Source of the DNA: Anaerolinea thermolimosa
GTDB lineage: Bacteria > Chloroflexota > Anaerolineae > Anaerolineales > Anaerolineaceae
NCBI RefSeq assembly: GCF_001050195.2
Contig: NZ_DF967967.1
Span: forward strand, 1-64,000
Length of the DNA stretch: 64,000 nucleotides
Direction of reading: 5' to 3'
Notes under the pieces: model-generated
The model's input: the letters and a program-made list of their open reading frames with translations, nothing else
Told to the model about the DNA's origin: nothing
The model's database searches: none
Position numbers and translations under genes: made by a program
Shown here: positions 17,977-27,075 of the stretch, in pieces
Layout: each line of letters opens with the position of its first letter
Position numbering within the stretch: the stretch's first letter is position 1

Positions 17977-18936
17977 TCAGGTGCTGAAGGTTGCACTGCT
18001 GTGCTCTTCCAGCCATGACAGAAGGTCGCGAACGCTGGCGGTAGCCAGTGCGATACAGGAATCGGCCGCACCATAATACAGGCGCAGGGTATCGCCATCC
18101 GGGGCAAGGGTGTATCCACAGGGGAAAACGACATTGTCTACATCACCATGCCGCTCGTAAGGCTCTTCGGGGCCAAAGATCCAGCTGTCGCTTCGCCGCA
18201 GGCAACGGGCGGGATTGTCGAGGTCGAAGAGGGCCAGCCCCAGGCGGTAGAGGGCCCCGGCGGCCGTCTGACGTACGCCATGATAAATTACCAGCCACCC
18301 CTGAGGGGTCTGGATGGGGGGAGAAGAGAGGCCAATTTTATTGGCGTCCCACCAGGCACCCCGGCGGGCTTCGAGCATCAATTTGTGGTCGCCCCAGTGC
18401 TTGAGATCGGGGGAGTAAGAGATCCACATGTGGGCGCCAAGGTAGCCAATGGGGCGATGGATCAGCGCCCATTTGTTACCGATGCGGTAAGGCAGTAAGG
18501 CGGCGTCTTTATCTTCGGGAGGCATGATCATGCCATAACGCTCGAAGTGTTGGAAGTCTTCCGTGAGCGCCAGTGAGACTCCCGGCCCGCCCCGCGAATA
18601 GGCTGTGTAGACGACCGCGTAACGGTTCAACTCGGCAAGATAGGTGATGCGCGGGTCTTCGATGCCCCAGAGCTCTTCGGGGTAATTTTCGGGGTCGGGT
18701 GGCAGGGTGGGAGACGGGTCAATCTGCCAGCCATCCACCCCGTTTGCCGAACGGGCCACGCACAGGTGTGAGCGCCCGGTGCGGTCTTCTACCCGGCACA
18801 AGAGTAATGTGGAGCCATCGGGCAACAGGGTGGCGCCGGGGTTGAACACCGTGTTCACCGGGTAGGGCCAGTCGGCGGCAGTGAGGATCGGGTTGCGCCG
18901 ATGGCGGTGGAAAAGTTCAGGGTATTGATGGTTCAT
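17977..18936 (-). CDS. GH130-family glycosidase/mannoside phosphorylase
   Basis: 319 residues with the five-bladed propeller pattern of family GH130. It shows FNPGATLLPDGSTLLLCRVEDR near the start, the acid motif GIEDPRITYL in the middle, and conserved WLVIYHGV and VVFPCGY blocks. GH130 enzymes are mostly phosphorylases that split beta-mannosides with phosphate to give mannose 1-phosphate, and a few are hydrolases. There is no signal peptide, so it acts in the cytosol. Its start overlaps the end of the GT4 gene by 20 bases, indicating translational coupling. The pair probably makes and remodels the same mannose-containing glycan, but that is inference from the pairing. Confidence 0.85.
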   Translation of the reverse strand: MNHQYPELFHRHRRNPILTAADWPYPVNTVFNPGATLLPDGSTLLLCRVEDRTGRSHLCVARSANGVDGWQIDPSPTLPPDPENYPEELWGIEDPRITYLAELNRYAVVYTAYSRGGPGVSLALTEDFQHFERYGMIMPPEDKDAALLPYRIGNKWALIHRPIGYLGAHMWISYSPDLKHWGDHKLMLEARRGAWWDANKIGLSSPPIQTPQGWLVIYHGVRQTAAGALYRLGLALFDLDNPARCLRRSDSWIFGPEEPYERHGDVDNVVFPCGYTLAPDGDTLRLYYGAADSCIALATASVRDLLSWLEEHSSATFST

Positions 18937-21220
18937 TGGAACGAGCCTCCACCGATTGCAGAGAATTTTCGAGCAGCTTCAACTCGAGCAGAGCCTGAAG
19001 GAATGCCAGGGTCGATTCTGCTCCCTGGTTCTCATTGGCACGGTCAGGGTGAAGCCCATCACGGCAGCCACCTGTAGTGGGATCGTAGAGCGACAGGTTG
19101 AGGTCATTGCGCCCCAGGAACCATTCAAAGGCGCGTTCGGCTTCCTTCCGCCAGTACGAGTCGCCCGTGAGGCGGTAGGCTTCGAGACAGGCTGAAACCA
19201 TCGCCTGGGCTTCTACCGGTTGCTGATCGAACCGCGCCCGTTCGCCCCCTTTCAGATAGAAGCCCTGGGTGCCTACCGGCACGAAGTGGCCATTTTCGCC
19301 ATTGTCACGCTGGAGGTCTGCCAGCCAGCGAAGCGACCTGAGCGCAGTGTCGCTCATGGCGGGGTCAGGAATGGCCTCACCGCAAAGCAACAGGGCATGG
19401 GGCAGGCTGGCGTTGCAGTAGGTGAGTCGGTCTTCAAACCAGCACCAGTCCGGCGTGGCGTGAGCCTGATAAAGGGCCATCAGGCGGGCGGCCAGCTCTT
19501 TGCGCACCTGGCTTACCATGCGGTCGCCGGTGAAGCGCCGGAGATATTCGTGGATGCCAATGAGTGCAAAAGACCAGGCACGAGGGCTGGTGGTTTCGAG
19601 GATGGCGGGCAGGGCGTGCTCAAAGAGCCGTGTGGCCGTGCCCTGGAGCGGGAGAGAAGCTGAACGCCCCAGAACAGTACCCAGGGCCCAGAGCGCCCGG
19701 CCGTGGCAGTCGTCTGAGCCGCGTTCTTCCAGCCAGCGGCGTTGATAGTCCATGTAATTGCGGAAGCGGCCATTTTCGGGGTTAAAGGCATACCAGAGGA
19801 AAGCCAGATACCGCGAGGCCAGATCGAAAGCCACCCCGTTCCCCAGTTCTTCCAGCAGAACGCTCACCATCAACGCGCGGGCATTGTCATCGGTGGTATA
19901 GCCCTCGGCGTAATTAGGAATGGTAAAGATGGCATGTTGCAAGATCCCCGTGCTGTCGGTCAACCGGTGCAGATGGTCGAGTTTAATAAGCGGAAGTTCG
20001 TCCGGGCGCTTTTTAAGCGGTCGGAACGTAAAGAGGTACCGGCTGATCTGGCTTCTTTGCTCGCGGGCGCGCTCAAAGGTTTCCATGTACTGCCGGGCTA
20101 CCTCTGGCCAGATCATGCGGCGGCCAAAGAGATAGGCCCTCTTGCGCATGGCATGCCGTTGGGCTTCATTATCCAGCAGCTGGTTAATGCTTTCGGCCAG
20201 GGCCGCGGGGTCACGGAAGGGGACAAGGACACCACGTCCATCGGCCAGCATCTCTTCGGCGTACCAGTAGGGAGTTGAAATCACGGCTTTCCCCATTCCC
20301 AGAGCGTAGGAAAGCGTGCCCGAAGAGATTTGCGCCGGGCTGAGGTAGGGGGTAATGTAAATATCCGCCGCACCGATAAACTTGATCAGTTCATCCAGGC
20401 TGACGAAACGGTTGTAGAAGAGCACCCGGTCTTCCACTCCCTTTTCATGGGCCAGCCGTTGCAAGGAAAGGCGGTAAGTTTCTCCTTCGTGCTGTCTGAC
20501 GTGCGGATGAGTGGCACCCAGGACGATATAGACCACGTTGGGATGGCGGTCCAGAACGGCTGGCAGGGCCGAAATGACGTTTTCGATGCCCTTGTTGGCC
20601 GAGAGAAGCCCAAAGGTGAGCAGGACGATCTGATCTTCTACCCCGAAATGGTCCTTGTAAAAGGCGGGGTCCACGAAGGGTACATCGGGGATGCCGTGGG
20701 GAATGATATCGATTTTTTCAGCCGGAACACGGTAAATTTCCTGCATAAACTCCGAGGCGCGGTTGCTCATCACCACCAGCCGGTCCGAAAGCGCGGCGAT
20801 CTCTTCCATCACCCAGCGCTGGTCTGGATCCGGTTCGCGCAATACCGTGTGCAGGGTGGTAACAATGGGCATACGCAGTTCACGCAGCAGGCCCAGGATG
20901 TGGCTCCCGGCGCGTCCGCCGAAAATACCATATTCATGTTGCAGGCACACCAGATCGACATTGTTGATGTTCAGGAAATCTGCTGCGGAGCGGTATGAAT
21001 CGATATTTTTCTCTTCCAGTTCAAAACGGACACGGGGCGGATAGGCATATCCGCTTTCTATATCGTTGACCGGCAGGGCAATGCAGTTGGTGTCGGTGAA
21101 TTGCGTTGCAAAGGATTCACACAGGTCGGTAGTGAAGGTGGCAATACCGCACTGCCTTGGCAAATAATTCCCGATGAAAGCCACATGACGGATCGCTGAA
21201 GATGCAAGCCTCTGCTCCAT
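18917..21220 (-). CDS. GT4 glycosyltransferase fused to an (alpha/alpha)6-type domain
   Basis: 767 residues. Residues 1 to about 390 are a GT-B family 4 glycosyltransferase: FIGNYLPRQCGIATFT at the N terminus, LTFGLLSANKGIENVI, and the donor-site region YLSPAQISSGTLSYALGMGK. From about 410 the protein reads like an alpha/alpha-barrel, with repeated aromatic helices (YTTDDNARALMV, DDCHGRALWALG, DWCWFEDRLTYCNA). Such domains accompany mannan-type GT/GH130 pairs. It has no signal peptide or membrane segment. AAAGGAGAAAGG precedes the ATG, and a 7-bp inverted repeat (21238-21262) lies in the leader. The donor is probably a nucleotide-mannose (inference). Confidence 0.8.
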   Translation of the reverse strand: MEQRLASSAIRHVAFIGNYLPRQCGIATFTTDLCESFATQFTDTNCIALPVNDIESGYAYPPRVRFELEEKNIDSYRSAADFLNINNVDLVCLQHEYGIFGGRAGSHILGLLRELRMPIVTTLHTVLREPDPDQRWVMEEIAALSDRLVVMSNRASEFMQEIYRVPAEKIDIIPHGIPDVPFVDPAFYKDHFGVEDQIVLLTFGLLSANKGIENVISALPAVLDRHPNVVYIVLGATHPHVRQHEGETYRLSLQRLAHEKGVEDRVLFYNRFVSLDELIKFIGAADIYITPYLSPAQISSGTLSYALGMGKAVISTPYWYAEEMLADGRGVLVPFRDPAALAESINQLLDNEAQRHAMRKRAYLFGRRMIWPEVARQYMETFERAREQRSQISRYLFTFRPLKKRPDELPLIKLDHLHRLTDSTGILQHAIFTIPNYAEGYTTDDNARALMVSVLLEELGNGVAFDLASRYLAFLWYAFNPENGRFRNYMDYQRRWLEERGSDDCHGRALWALGTVLGRSASLPLQGTATRLFEHALPAILETTSPRAWSFALIGIHEYLRRFTGDRMVSQVRKELAARLMALYQAHATPDWCWFEDRLTYCNASLPHALLLCGEAIPDPAMSDTALRSLRWLADLQRDNGENGHFVPVGTQGFYLKGGERARFDQQPVEAQAMVSACLEAYRLTGDSYWRKEAERAFEWFLGRNDLNLSLYDPTTGGCRDGLHPDRANENQGAESTLAFLQALLELKLLENSLQSVEARSNEPSIP

Positions 21221-21352
21221 AACAACCTTTCTCCTTTCCTTATGAGATTACCCTGCATAAGGGTTCAGCGAAAGCTTGAGTTGGATGATTGCGTCTTCAG
21301 AGAGTGTATTGCTCGTTGGCTCTTGCCGTACAGCTGGAGGATGTACCTTCGG

Positions 21353-21952
21353 TTAATTCTCCCGGTTGCCTTCCGGCGGTTTGAGCCGCAAATTGGCCAG
21401 AACGATGGGTAAGATGCGCCCCACATATTCCTCGGCTGCGGGACGGTTCTTTTCGTGGCTCCACTCTTGAGCCAGCCCGTAGACGACCCAGCTGGCGGCG
21501 GTGGCGGCGATGGCGGGGTCAAGCTCGGAGCCGACCTGGTTCAGCCATAATTCCAGCAGAAGGCGAATCTGTTGCCTTACCTGGGTTTCTACCAGCGACT
21601 CGAACTGACTCTCGAGCGATTTGCAATGGCCGCTTGAGCGGGCGATAAATTCGCACACGGTCACCAGCAGGGCGTTCAGGTTCTGTTCACTGTAATGGCA
21701 GGCGTTCAGGGTGCGTTTTTCCAGCTCTTGCCGAAAGGCCTGCTGAATGCTGGACTCAAGCAGGGCATATTTATCTGAAAAGTGGGCATAAAACGTGGCG
21801 CGGTTGATCTCTGCCCGTGCGGTTATATCCTGCACAGTGATGGCATGAAAGCCTTTTTCCGTGAGCAGTTCACTGAAAGCCCGTTCAATGAGCGCCCGCG
21901 TGCGCCGCACACGCGGGTCGAGTTTTTCCTGGGGAAGAGGGGTTGTCAACAT
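21353..21952 (-). CDS. TetR/AcrR-family transcriptional regulator
   Basis: 199 residues. The N-terminal helix-turn-helix is clear: RRTRALIERAFSELLTEKGF, then the recognition region ITVQDITARAEINRATFYAHF. The C-terminal half is helical and less conserved, as expected for the ligand-binding part. It is divergent from the LUD-domain gene, with 185 bases between them, so it may control that gene as well as itself. The ligand is unknown. The gene reads away from the LUD gene and towards the GT4 gene, with 132 bases between. Confidence 0.85.
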   Translation of the reverse strand: MLTTPLPQEKLDPRVRRTRALIERAFSELLTEKGFHAITVQDITARAEINRATFYAHFSDKYALLESSIQQAFRQELEKRTLNACHYSEQNLNALLVTVCEFIARSSGHCKSLESQFESLVETQVRQQIRLLLELWLNQVGSELDPAIAATAASWVVYGLAQEWSHEKNRPAAEEYVGRILPIVLANLRLKPPEGNREN

Positions 21953-21997
21953 TTTTTCTCCTCTGTAGCTTATCCAACAAAGCAGATAAATTGATGG

Positions 21998-22026
21998 TTG
22001 ACCCGCCTGTGCATCGGATGTTTAAT
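21998..22026 (+). promoter_or_regulatory. promoter of the LUD-domain gene
   Basis: TTGACC (21998-22003) and TTTAAT (22021-22026) have a 17-base spacer, with one mismatch in each box. The region just downstream has a short ATAC/GTAT symmetry (about 22045-22060) that could be part of a TetR operator, but this is weak. Confidence 0.65.
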
Positions 22027-22137
22027 AAGCAACAGTCGTTGTTTATACGATGATTGTATCTTATCATACCGCCGGGAGCGAGTCAAGACCTTCCCGGTGT
22101 GCCGGACCAATCATCAACATCATTCACTGGAGGAAAG

Positions 22138-22773
22138 ATGACCGAGAAAATGGCAACCATCGATGCAAAGTATGCTCAACTGGCTTCAGATGAGCAGATC
22201 GAGCGCACCAGGCAGGCGCTTGAATCCAATGGAATTCGTACCGTGGTGGTTGAAAACCGCCAGGAAGCCAGAAAAAAGCTTCTGGAACTGCTCCCCGAGA
22301 AAGCAGAGGTGTTTCTGGGAAGTTCGGTGACTCTGCAAGAACTGGGGGTGAGTGAGGATATTGACCATTCCGGGCGGTACGACTCGGTGAGGGTCAGGCT
22401 GGCAAAAATGGATCGCGCTACCCAGGGCCGGGAAATGGTTAAGATGGGCGCTGTGCCGGAGTATATGGTTGGGAGTGTGCATGCGGTGACCGAAAGCGGT
22501 AGTGTGCTGATTGCCTCTAACACGGGCAGTCAGCTGGCGGGGTATGCGGCCAGCGCGGCACATGTAATCTGGGTGGTTGGAACCCAGAAGATCGTCCCGA
22601 CCCTGGAAGAAGGGTTCAGGCGCATCGAAAACTATTGCCTGCCTCTGGAAGATGAACGGGCCTTGCAGGCTTACGGGATGCACAGTAATATCAGCAAGGT
22701 CCTCATCGTTCACCGCGAGGTCATGCCTGGCCGTACCACCATGATCCTGGTGAAAGAGAAACTGGGTTTTTAG
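22138..22773 (+). CDS. LUD-domain protein (LutC/YkgG-like)
   Basis: 212 residues from the ATG at 22138, which has GGAGGAAAG directly before it; an upstream in-frame start at 22054 has no such site. The LUD (lactate utilisation, DUF162) domain fills the protein: VFLGSSVTLQELGVSEDI near the front, AVTESGSVLIASNTGSQL in the middle and IVGTQKIVPTLEEGF-like sequence (VVGTQKIVPTLEEGFRRI) later. LutC proteins help oxidise L-lactate together with the iron-sulfur proteins LutA and LutB, which are not in this window. This is a single-domain copy, and solitary family members are common. The role is therefore open. Confidence 0.82.
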   Translation: MTEKMATIDAKYAQLASDEQIERTRQALESNGIRTVVVENRQEARKKLLELLPEKAEVFLGSSVTLQELGVSEDIDHSGRYDSVRVRLAKMDRATQGREMVKMGAVPEYMVGSVHAVTESGSVLIASNTGSQLAGYAASAAHVIWVVGTQKIVPTLEEGFRRIENYCLPLEDERALQAYGMHSNISKVLIVHREVMPGRTTMILVKEKLGF

Positions 22774-22897
22774 AGGTGTGTTCCGGTCCAAAGCACCGGT
22801 GAAAGGAACGAAGTATGGGCTCCGTATGGAGTGAAAAATTCGGTCAGGGGATTCAATGTGCTGAGAACAGAGCCGCACCCGGGGCTACGGGCATTCC

Positions 22898-23827
22898 ATG
22901 AGCGCCTCTTTTGTGCCCCAACCTGTGGCGATTGCGCCGCACCGCATTCATCCTGAGACTCGCCCGGGTATGGTTCACCTGAAGGTCGCCAGCCTGGAAC
23001 GGCAGGTTCGGTTTTACCAGCAGGTATTGAGGCTGAGGTTGCACTGGCGAGAAGGAACGAGAGCTGGTCTGGGGGCCGGAGGTGCCGACCTGGTGCGCCT
23101 GAGCGAAATTCCTCACGGGCGGCGTTACCGCGGAGTGAGTGGGCTCTATCACTTCGCCATTCTTTTCCCAGACCGCCGCGAGCTGGCCCGCGCCATTGCC
23201 CGGCTGATGGAACTGCGCTGGCCGAACGCCCCCACAGATCACATCATGAGCAAGACCACATATCTGGATGATCCTGAAGGGAACACCATCGAGCTTTATT
23301 GTGAATCAGCAGAAGACGGCTTTTTTGGCGTGGAAGGTGAGGAGTTTGTTGCGCGGCGCGCGGATGGATCGCTCAGCGATGGGCGTGAACCTCTGGACCT
23401 GCGGGCGCTTTTCGCATATCTGCCAGAAACCGAGCCGTTAGATCTGCCGATCCCGTCTGAGGCAAGGATAGGGCACTTTCATCTTTACGTGGCCAGTCTG
23501 GAGGAGACCCTGCATTTCTATCACGGTCTGCTCGGGTTCGACCACATGGGGTTGATGCGTTCATTCCGTATGGGAATGGTTTCGGCGGGAGGGTATCATC
23601 ACCACATTGGTTTCAATACCTGGCAGGGGGAGGGTGTCCCTCCTCCGCCGCCAGATGCGCTTGGCCTGAAGTATTTTTCGTTTGTGCTCCCCAGCGCTGA
23701 CGAAATGGCACGTCTTACGGCTCATCTTCAGCATGTGGGGGTGCCGTTCCAGCAGAGAGATGGAGAACTGGTACTGCACGATCCATCCCGGAATGAGCTG
23801 GTTTTTACTCTGGGGGAAGTCAGGTGA
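22898..23827 (+). CDS. two-domain VOC/glyoxalase protein, catechol-2,3-dioxygenase (CatE) type
   Basis: 309 residues with two VOC modules, about 25-145 and 165-305. Likely metal ligands are visible: His in MVHLKVASL, His in LYHFAILF and Glu in NTIELYCES for the first; HFHLYVASL and HHHIGFNTW for the second. The layout matches CatE-like extradiol dioxygenases and related proteins whose true substrates are often unknown. No Shine-Dalgarno site precedes the ATG. An upstream TTTTAG stretch separates it from the LUD gene by 124 bases. It converges on the DUF1349 gene. Confidence 0.78.
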   Translation: MSASFVPQPVAIAPHRIHPETRPGMVHLKVASLERQVRFYQQVLRLRLHWREGTRAGLGAGGADLVRLSEIPHGRRYRGVSGLYHFAILFPDRRELARAIARLMELRWPNAPTDHIMSKTTYLDDPEGNTIELYCESAEDGFFGVEGEEFVARRADGSLSDGREPLDLRALFAYLPETEPLDLPIPSEARIGHFHLYVASLEETLHFYHGLLGFDHMGLMRSFRMGMVSAGGYHHHIGFNTWQGEGVPPPPPDALGLKYFSFVLPSADEMARLTAHLQHVGVPFQQRDGELVLHDPSRNELVFTLGEVR

Positions 23828-23848
23828 GGGTACGGAGCGTGTCAGACC

Positions 23849-24478
23849 CTACTCATGCGCCAGCCACTGGCATTCTTCCAGTTGCAGGTGGTCAAAGCAG
23901 GCCTCGAAGGAGGAATGAAGCGGGCTGCACGCATAGACACCGAAGGAGATTGGCCGTTCTGTCGAGGCAGGCGGGTTGCTTTTGCCTATCTCAGGGGTGG
24001 TTTCTCCCAGCGGGTGCAGGTGGAAAATCCGCATCTGGTGAAAACTGAGCCCGTCGGCAGAGGCCTCGATAAGAAAATCGGGGCCTCTGCGGCTGAGGCG
24101 ATACCACATTTCGGTGGGGGTGGAGATATCGGTGGTGGCCCAGTCTGAATAGCCGAAATGAGTCACCACACTTCCCAGGCGCGAGAGGGTTTCCGTTTCG
24201 TATTCAACGGAGGCTTTGAACCAGTGATCGTGATCGAAATACAGGATTAACCCGCACTGGTCGAACCTGCCCCGATAATGAAACGAAGCTCTGGCAGTCA
24301 ATGTGAAACTGGTTGTGCTTTCCCAGAGCAGAGCATGGCCATTCTCGTTGCGAAAGCCGTAGTAGGTGCGCTGCCAGAAATCGGTTTGGGGGTCGGTGAT
24401 AATCCTGACACTCTGGCTGGTGATTTCGAAGGAACGGGGGCGGTTAAGCCATCGGGCGGATGATCCATCGAGGTTCAT
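23849..24478 (-). CDS. DUF1349 domain protein
   Basis: 209 residues, all in one domain of the DUF1349 type, a concanavalin-like beta-sandwich. The core block YRGRFDQCGLILYFDHDHWFK followed by ASVEYE and LGSVVTHFGYSDW is diagnostic. There is no signal peptide, so it is cytosolic. Some relatives bind or process sugars, but no catalytic residues can be named. It lies 75 bases after thrB on the same strand and may be the last gene of that operon, though the spacing allows its own promoter. Confidence 0.78.
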   Translation of the reverse strand: MNLDGSSARWLNRPRSFEITSQSVRIITDPQTDFWQRTYYGFRNENGHALLWESTTSFTLTARASFHYRGRFDQCGLILYFDHDHWFKASVEYETETLSRLGSVVTHFGYSDWATTDISTPTEMWYRLSRRGPDFLIEASADGLSFHQMRIFHLHPLGETTPEIGKSNPPASTERPISFGVYACSPLHSSFEACFDHLQLEECQWLAHE

Positions 24479-24553
24479 ACTGTCTCCTTTTGATGATTGC
24501 TGTTAACCGATGAGTATGGCGAGGTTCTCTCCTCTCGACGTGTGCGGAAGCGG

Positions 24554-25459
24554 TCAGATGAGCACCTGAGCCCCTTCCAGCGAGGTGGTGAGGTGGAGGA
24601 TCCGGGTAGAAACGCCTGCCTGTTCGAAGGCGGCCTGCATGGCCGCACCGATTTCAGGGTGATGATGGTCGGCAAAGGCGATCAGGCTGGGGCCAGCCCC
24701 CGAAAGAGCTACCCCCGCGGCTCCAGCGTGGCGGGCGGCCTGCATGGCCTCTGCGGCACCGGGGATGAGCTGAAGGCGGTAGGGTTGATGCAGGCAATCG
24801 TGGATGGCCCGGCTGAGGAGCTCCAGGTTGCCGGTTGTAAGAGCTTCGATCATCAGAGCGGTGCGCCCGATGTTATGGATGGCGGCTTCGCGGGAGACTT
24901 GTTCGGGCAGTGCTGCCCGGGCAACCCGGGTGGGGAGGTTTATCGCTGGCAAAGCAAGGATCACCTGCAGAGGGGGAACGGGATAACGCCGCACCAGCCA
25001 ACCCTGTGCTTCATGAATGGAGAGCGTGAGCCCGCCATATAAAGCCGCCGACGTATTATCGGCATGGCCTTCCACTTCGCAGGCCAGGGTGAGGATTTCT
25101 TCCAGGCTGGCCGGTGACCCGTACAACCCGTTGGCGGCCAGAAGCCCAATCAACAGCGCCGATGCGCTGGAACCCAGCCCGGAAGCGGGTGGAATGCGGT
25201 TACGGCAGAGGATCTTCAGTCCCGGGGGATGCGGCAGATGGCGAGCCTTCAGGAACAGGAAGAATCCCTGTGCCACGGCATTGCTGGAATCTATGGGCAG
25301 GCTCCCGATGCCTTCTCCCTGCAGTTCGATGCACAACCCGCTGCCTTCCAGGGAGAAGTCGGCCTCATTCCACAGGTTGAGGGCCAGCCCCAGACAGTCG
25401 AAGCCCGGCCCCAGGTTGGCCGTGGTGGCAGGGACGCGCACCGTGATCGCCGTGTTCAT
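24554..25459 (-). CDS. thrB: homoserine kinase
   Basis: 301 residues of the GHMP kinase family. The N terminus VRVPATTANLGPGFDCLGLAL, the ATP loop IPPASGLGSSASALLIGLLA and the C-terminal GVALSGAGPSLIAF are the three GHMP motifs in the homoserine-kinase form. It makes O-phosphohomoserine from homoserine and ATP, the substrate for ThrC encoded just upstream. The start codon overlaps the thrC stop (TGATG), so translation is coupled. Length and motif order are normal. Confidence 0.92.
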   Translation of the reverse strand: MNTAITVRVPATTANLGPGFDCLGLALNLWNEADFSLEGSGLCIELQGEGIGSLPIDSSNAVAQGFFLFLKARHLPHPPGLKILCRNRIPPASGLGSSASALLIGLLAANGLYGSPASLEEILTLACEVEGHADNTSAALYGGLTLSIHEAQGWLVRRYPVPPLQVILALPAINLPTRVARAALPEQVSREAAIHNIGRTALMIEALTTGNLELLSRAIHDCLHQPYRLQLIPGAAEAMQAARHAGAAGVALSGAGPSLIAFADHHHPEIGAAMQAAFEQAGVSTRILHLTTSLEGAQVLI

Positions 25460-26544
25460 CAGGCGGCCCCCAGGAGGGCATCTTCGAGGGCGGCAAGACG
25501 GGCGGGCAGGCGACGCGGTGCAGGCATGCTGTGAGCGATAATTTCGGGGTCTTTCAGGCCGTGTCCTGTGCAGATGCCCACCACCCGTTTTCCCCGCAGT
25601 TCTGAAAGTTCCAGCTGCCCTTCACGAAGCTGGCGTGCCAGCCCGGCCAGCCCGGCGGCAGAAGCCGGTTCGACCCAAACACCGCTGGCCGCCAGTCGGC
25701 GCTGCATGTGGAGGATTTCCTCATCGGTCACGGCAATGATCCGCCCCTGAGACTGTTCAGCGGCTTCAAGGGCCTGTTCTCCACGCGCAGGTTTGCCAAT
25801 GCGAATGGCCGTGGCCACTGTTTCGGGGTGTTCTACGGGGTGCCCCAGCACCAGTGGCGCTGAACCGGCCGCCTGCACCCCCAGAATACGCGGCAGGCCG
25901 GTTCCCTTCAGGGTATGGTACTGGCGGAATCCCATCCAGTACGAGGTGATGTTTCCAGCATTGCCCACCGGCAGGCAGAGCCAGTCCGGGGCGGTGCCCA
26001 GCTGGTCGCAAATTTCGAAGGCGGCGGTTTTTTGCCCTTCCAGGCGGTAGGGGTTCAGAGAATTGACAAGCGCGATGGGATGATGCTGGGAGATCTGTAC
26101 TACCAGAGAAAGGGCATCGTCGAAAGAGCCTTCGATCTGGATCACTTCAGCCCCGTAGGCAACGGCTCCGGCCAGTTTGCCAGCGGCCACTTTTCCTTCG
26201 GGGATGATTACCACGGCACGCATCCCGGCGCGGGCGGCATAAGCTGCGGCTGAGGCGGCTGTGTTACCGGTGGAGGCGCAGATTACCGAGCGGGCGCCCC
26301 GCCCGAAAGCTTCGCTGATGGCTACCGTCATTCCCCGATCTTTAAAAGAACCGGTGGGGTTCATCCCCTCAAATTTAACAAACAGCTCAAAGCCGCCTCC
26401 CAGTTCTTCGGCCAGGCGCGGCATGGGGATGAGAGGGGTATCTCCCTCTTGCAGGGTCACAGGTATGGTGTGGGGTGGAAGGTCAAGGAGGGCGCCGTAA
26501 CGCGCCAACACTCCCGGCCTGGGTGAGTTGCTTAAGTTGGGCAC
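25459..26544 (-). CDS. thrC: threonine synthase
   Basis: 361 residues from a GTG at 26544 with CGGAG five bases before it; a GTG at 26604 would add 20 residues but lacks a ribosome site. The PLP lysine lies in NPTGSFKDRGMTVA, the phosphate loop is visible as LPVGNAGNITSYW, and VICASTGNTAASAAAYA is the usual substrate block. The enzyme converts O-phosphohomoserine to threonine. It reads directly into thrB. The genes before it (osmC, csoR-type, fmdB-type) are on the same strand within 48-76 bases, so threonine synthesis may share an mRNA with redox-type genes. Confidence 0.92.
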   Translation of the reverse strand: MPNLSNSPRPGVLARYGALLDLPPHTIPVTLQEGDTPLIPMPRLAEELGGGFELFVKFEGMNPTGSFKDRGMTVAISEAFGRGARSVICASTGNTAASAAAYAARAGMRAVVIIPEGKVAAGKLAGAVAYGAEVIQIEGSFDDALSLVVQISQHHPIALVNSLNPYRLEGQKTAAFEICDQLGTAPDWLCLPVGNAGNITSYWMGFRQYHTLKGTGLPRILGVQAAGSAPLVLGHPVEHPETVATAIRIGKPARGEQALEAAEQSQGRIIAVTDEEILHMQRRLAASGVWVEPASAAGLAGLARQLREGQLELSELRGKRVVGICTGHGLKDPEIIAHSMPAPRRLPARLAALEDALLGAA

Positions 26545-26619
26545 GTGATCTCCGGGAAAGGGAATTCGCCCTATTTTAACCCCGTTTTTGAATTGAAGTG
26601 ACACGTGCGGATGAGAAAT

Positions 26620-27027
26620 TCAGGATTCGATGATTTCGTAACTGAGGCTCACCTGGGCGGTAGGTTTCACCGTGGACGAAACCGAGCAATATTTCTCTTC
26701 CGCCAGATGCAGAGCCTGTTCGGCTGCCTTAGGGGTGAGGCCTTCACCCTTCAGGCGAAAGTGAAGGTGGAACTTCCGAAAAGTCCAGGGCGGGTCGGCG
26801 TCTTGCTCGCTGGTCACCGTCACTTCCAGCAGGCTGAGCGTAATTTTCTTCTTGCGTAAAATTTCCACCACATCCACGGAAGGGCAGGCGCCCATGGCCA
26901 GGAGCAGTAAGTCGGAGGGTTTAACCCCCACTCCTTCCGCAGGGGTGGAAATGGTTACTAAGTGTTGGGTGGAGTCAATGCCGACGTAGGTTTGTCCACC
27001 AATCCAGCGTACGGTAGCTGTGCCCAC
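26620..27027 (-). CDS. OsmC/YhfA-family protein
   Basis: 135 residues. The two catalytic-type cysteines of the OsmC fold are present: GACPSVDVVEIL (about residue 48) and EKYCSVSSTVKP (about residue 112). Family members are thiol-dependent peroxidases or related redox proteins; the YhfA-like group has less well-known function. It lies 48 bases downstream of the CsoR/CstR-type gene. If that repressor senses persulfide, an OsmC protein would be a sensible target (inference). Its own ribosome site AGGAGGAC precedes the ATG. Confidence 0.85.
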   Translation of the reverse strand: MGTATVRWIGGQTYVGIDSTQHLVTISTPAEGVGVKPSDLLLLAMGACPSVDVVEILRKKKITLSLLEVTVTSEQDADPPWTFRKFHLHFRLKGEGLTPKAAEQALHLAEEKYCSVSSTVKPTAQVSLSYEIIES

Positions 27028-27075
27028 AAAGTCCTCCTGATGGCGGGGTTGGGATACTCCCTGAGGGTAACGCCC

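Noticed and set aside
20330-20998. Long open frames opposite the GT4 and GH13 genes
   Set aside because: They are shadows in GC-rich coding DNA, without family motifs, and they overlap genes with full domain matches.
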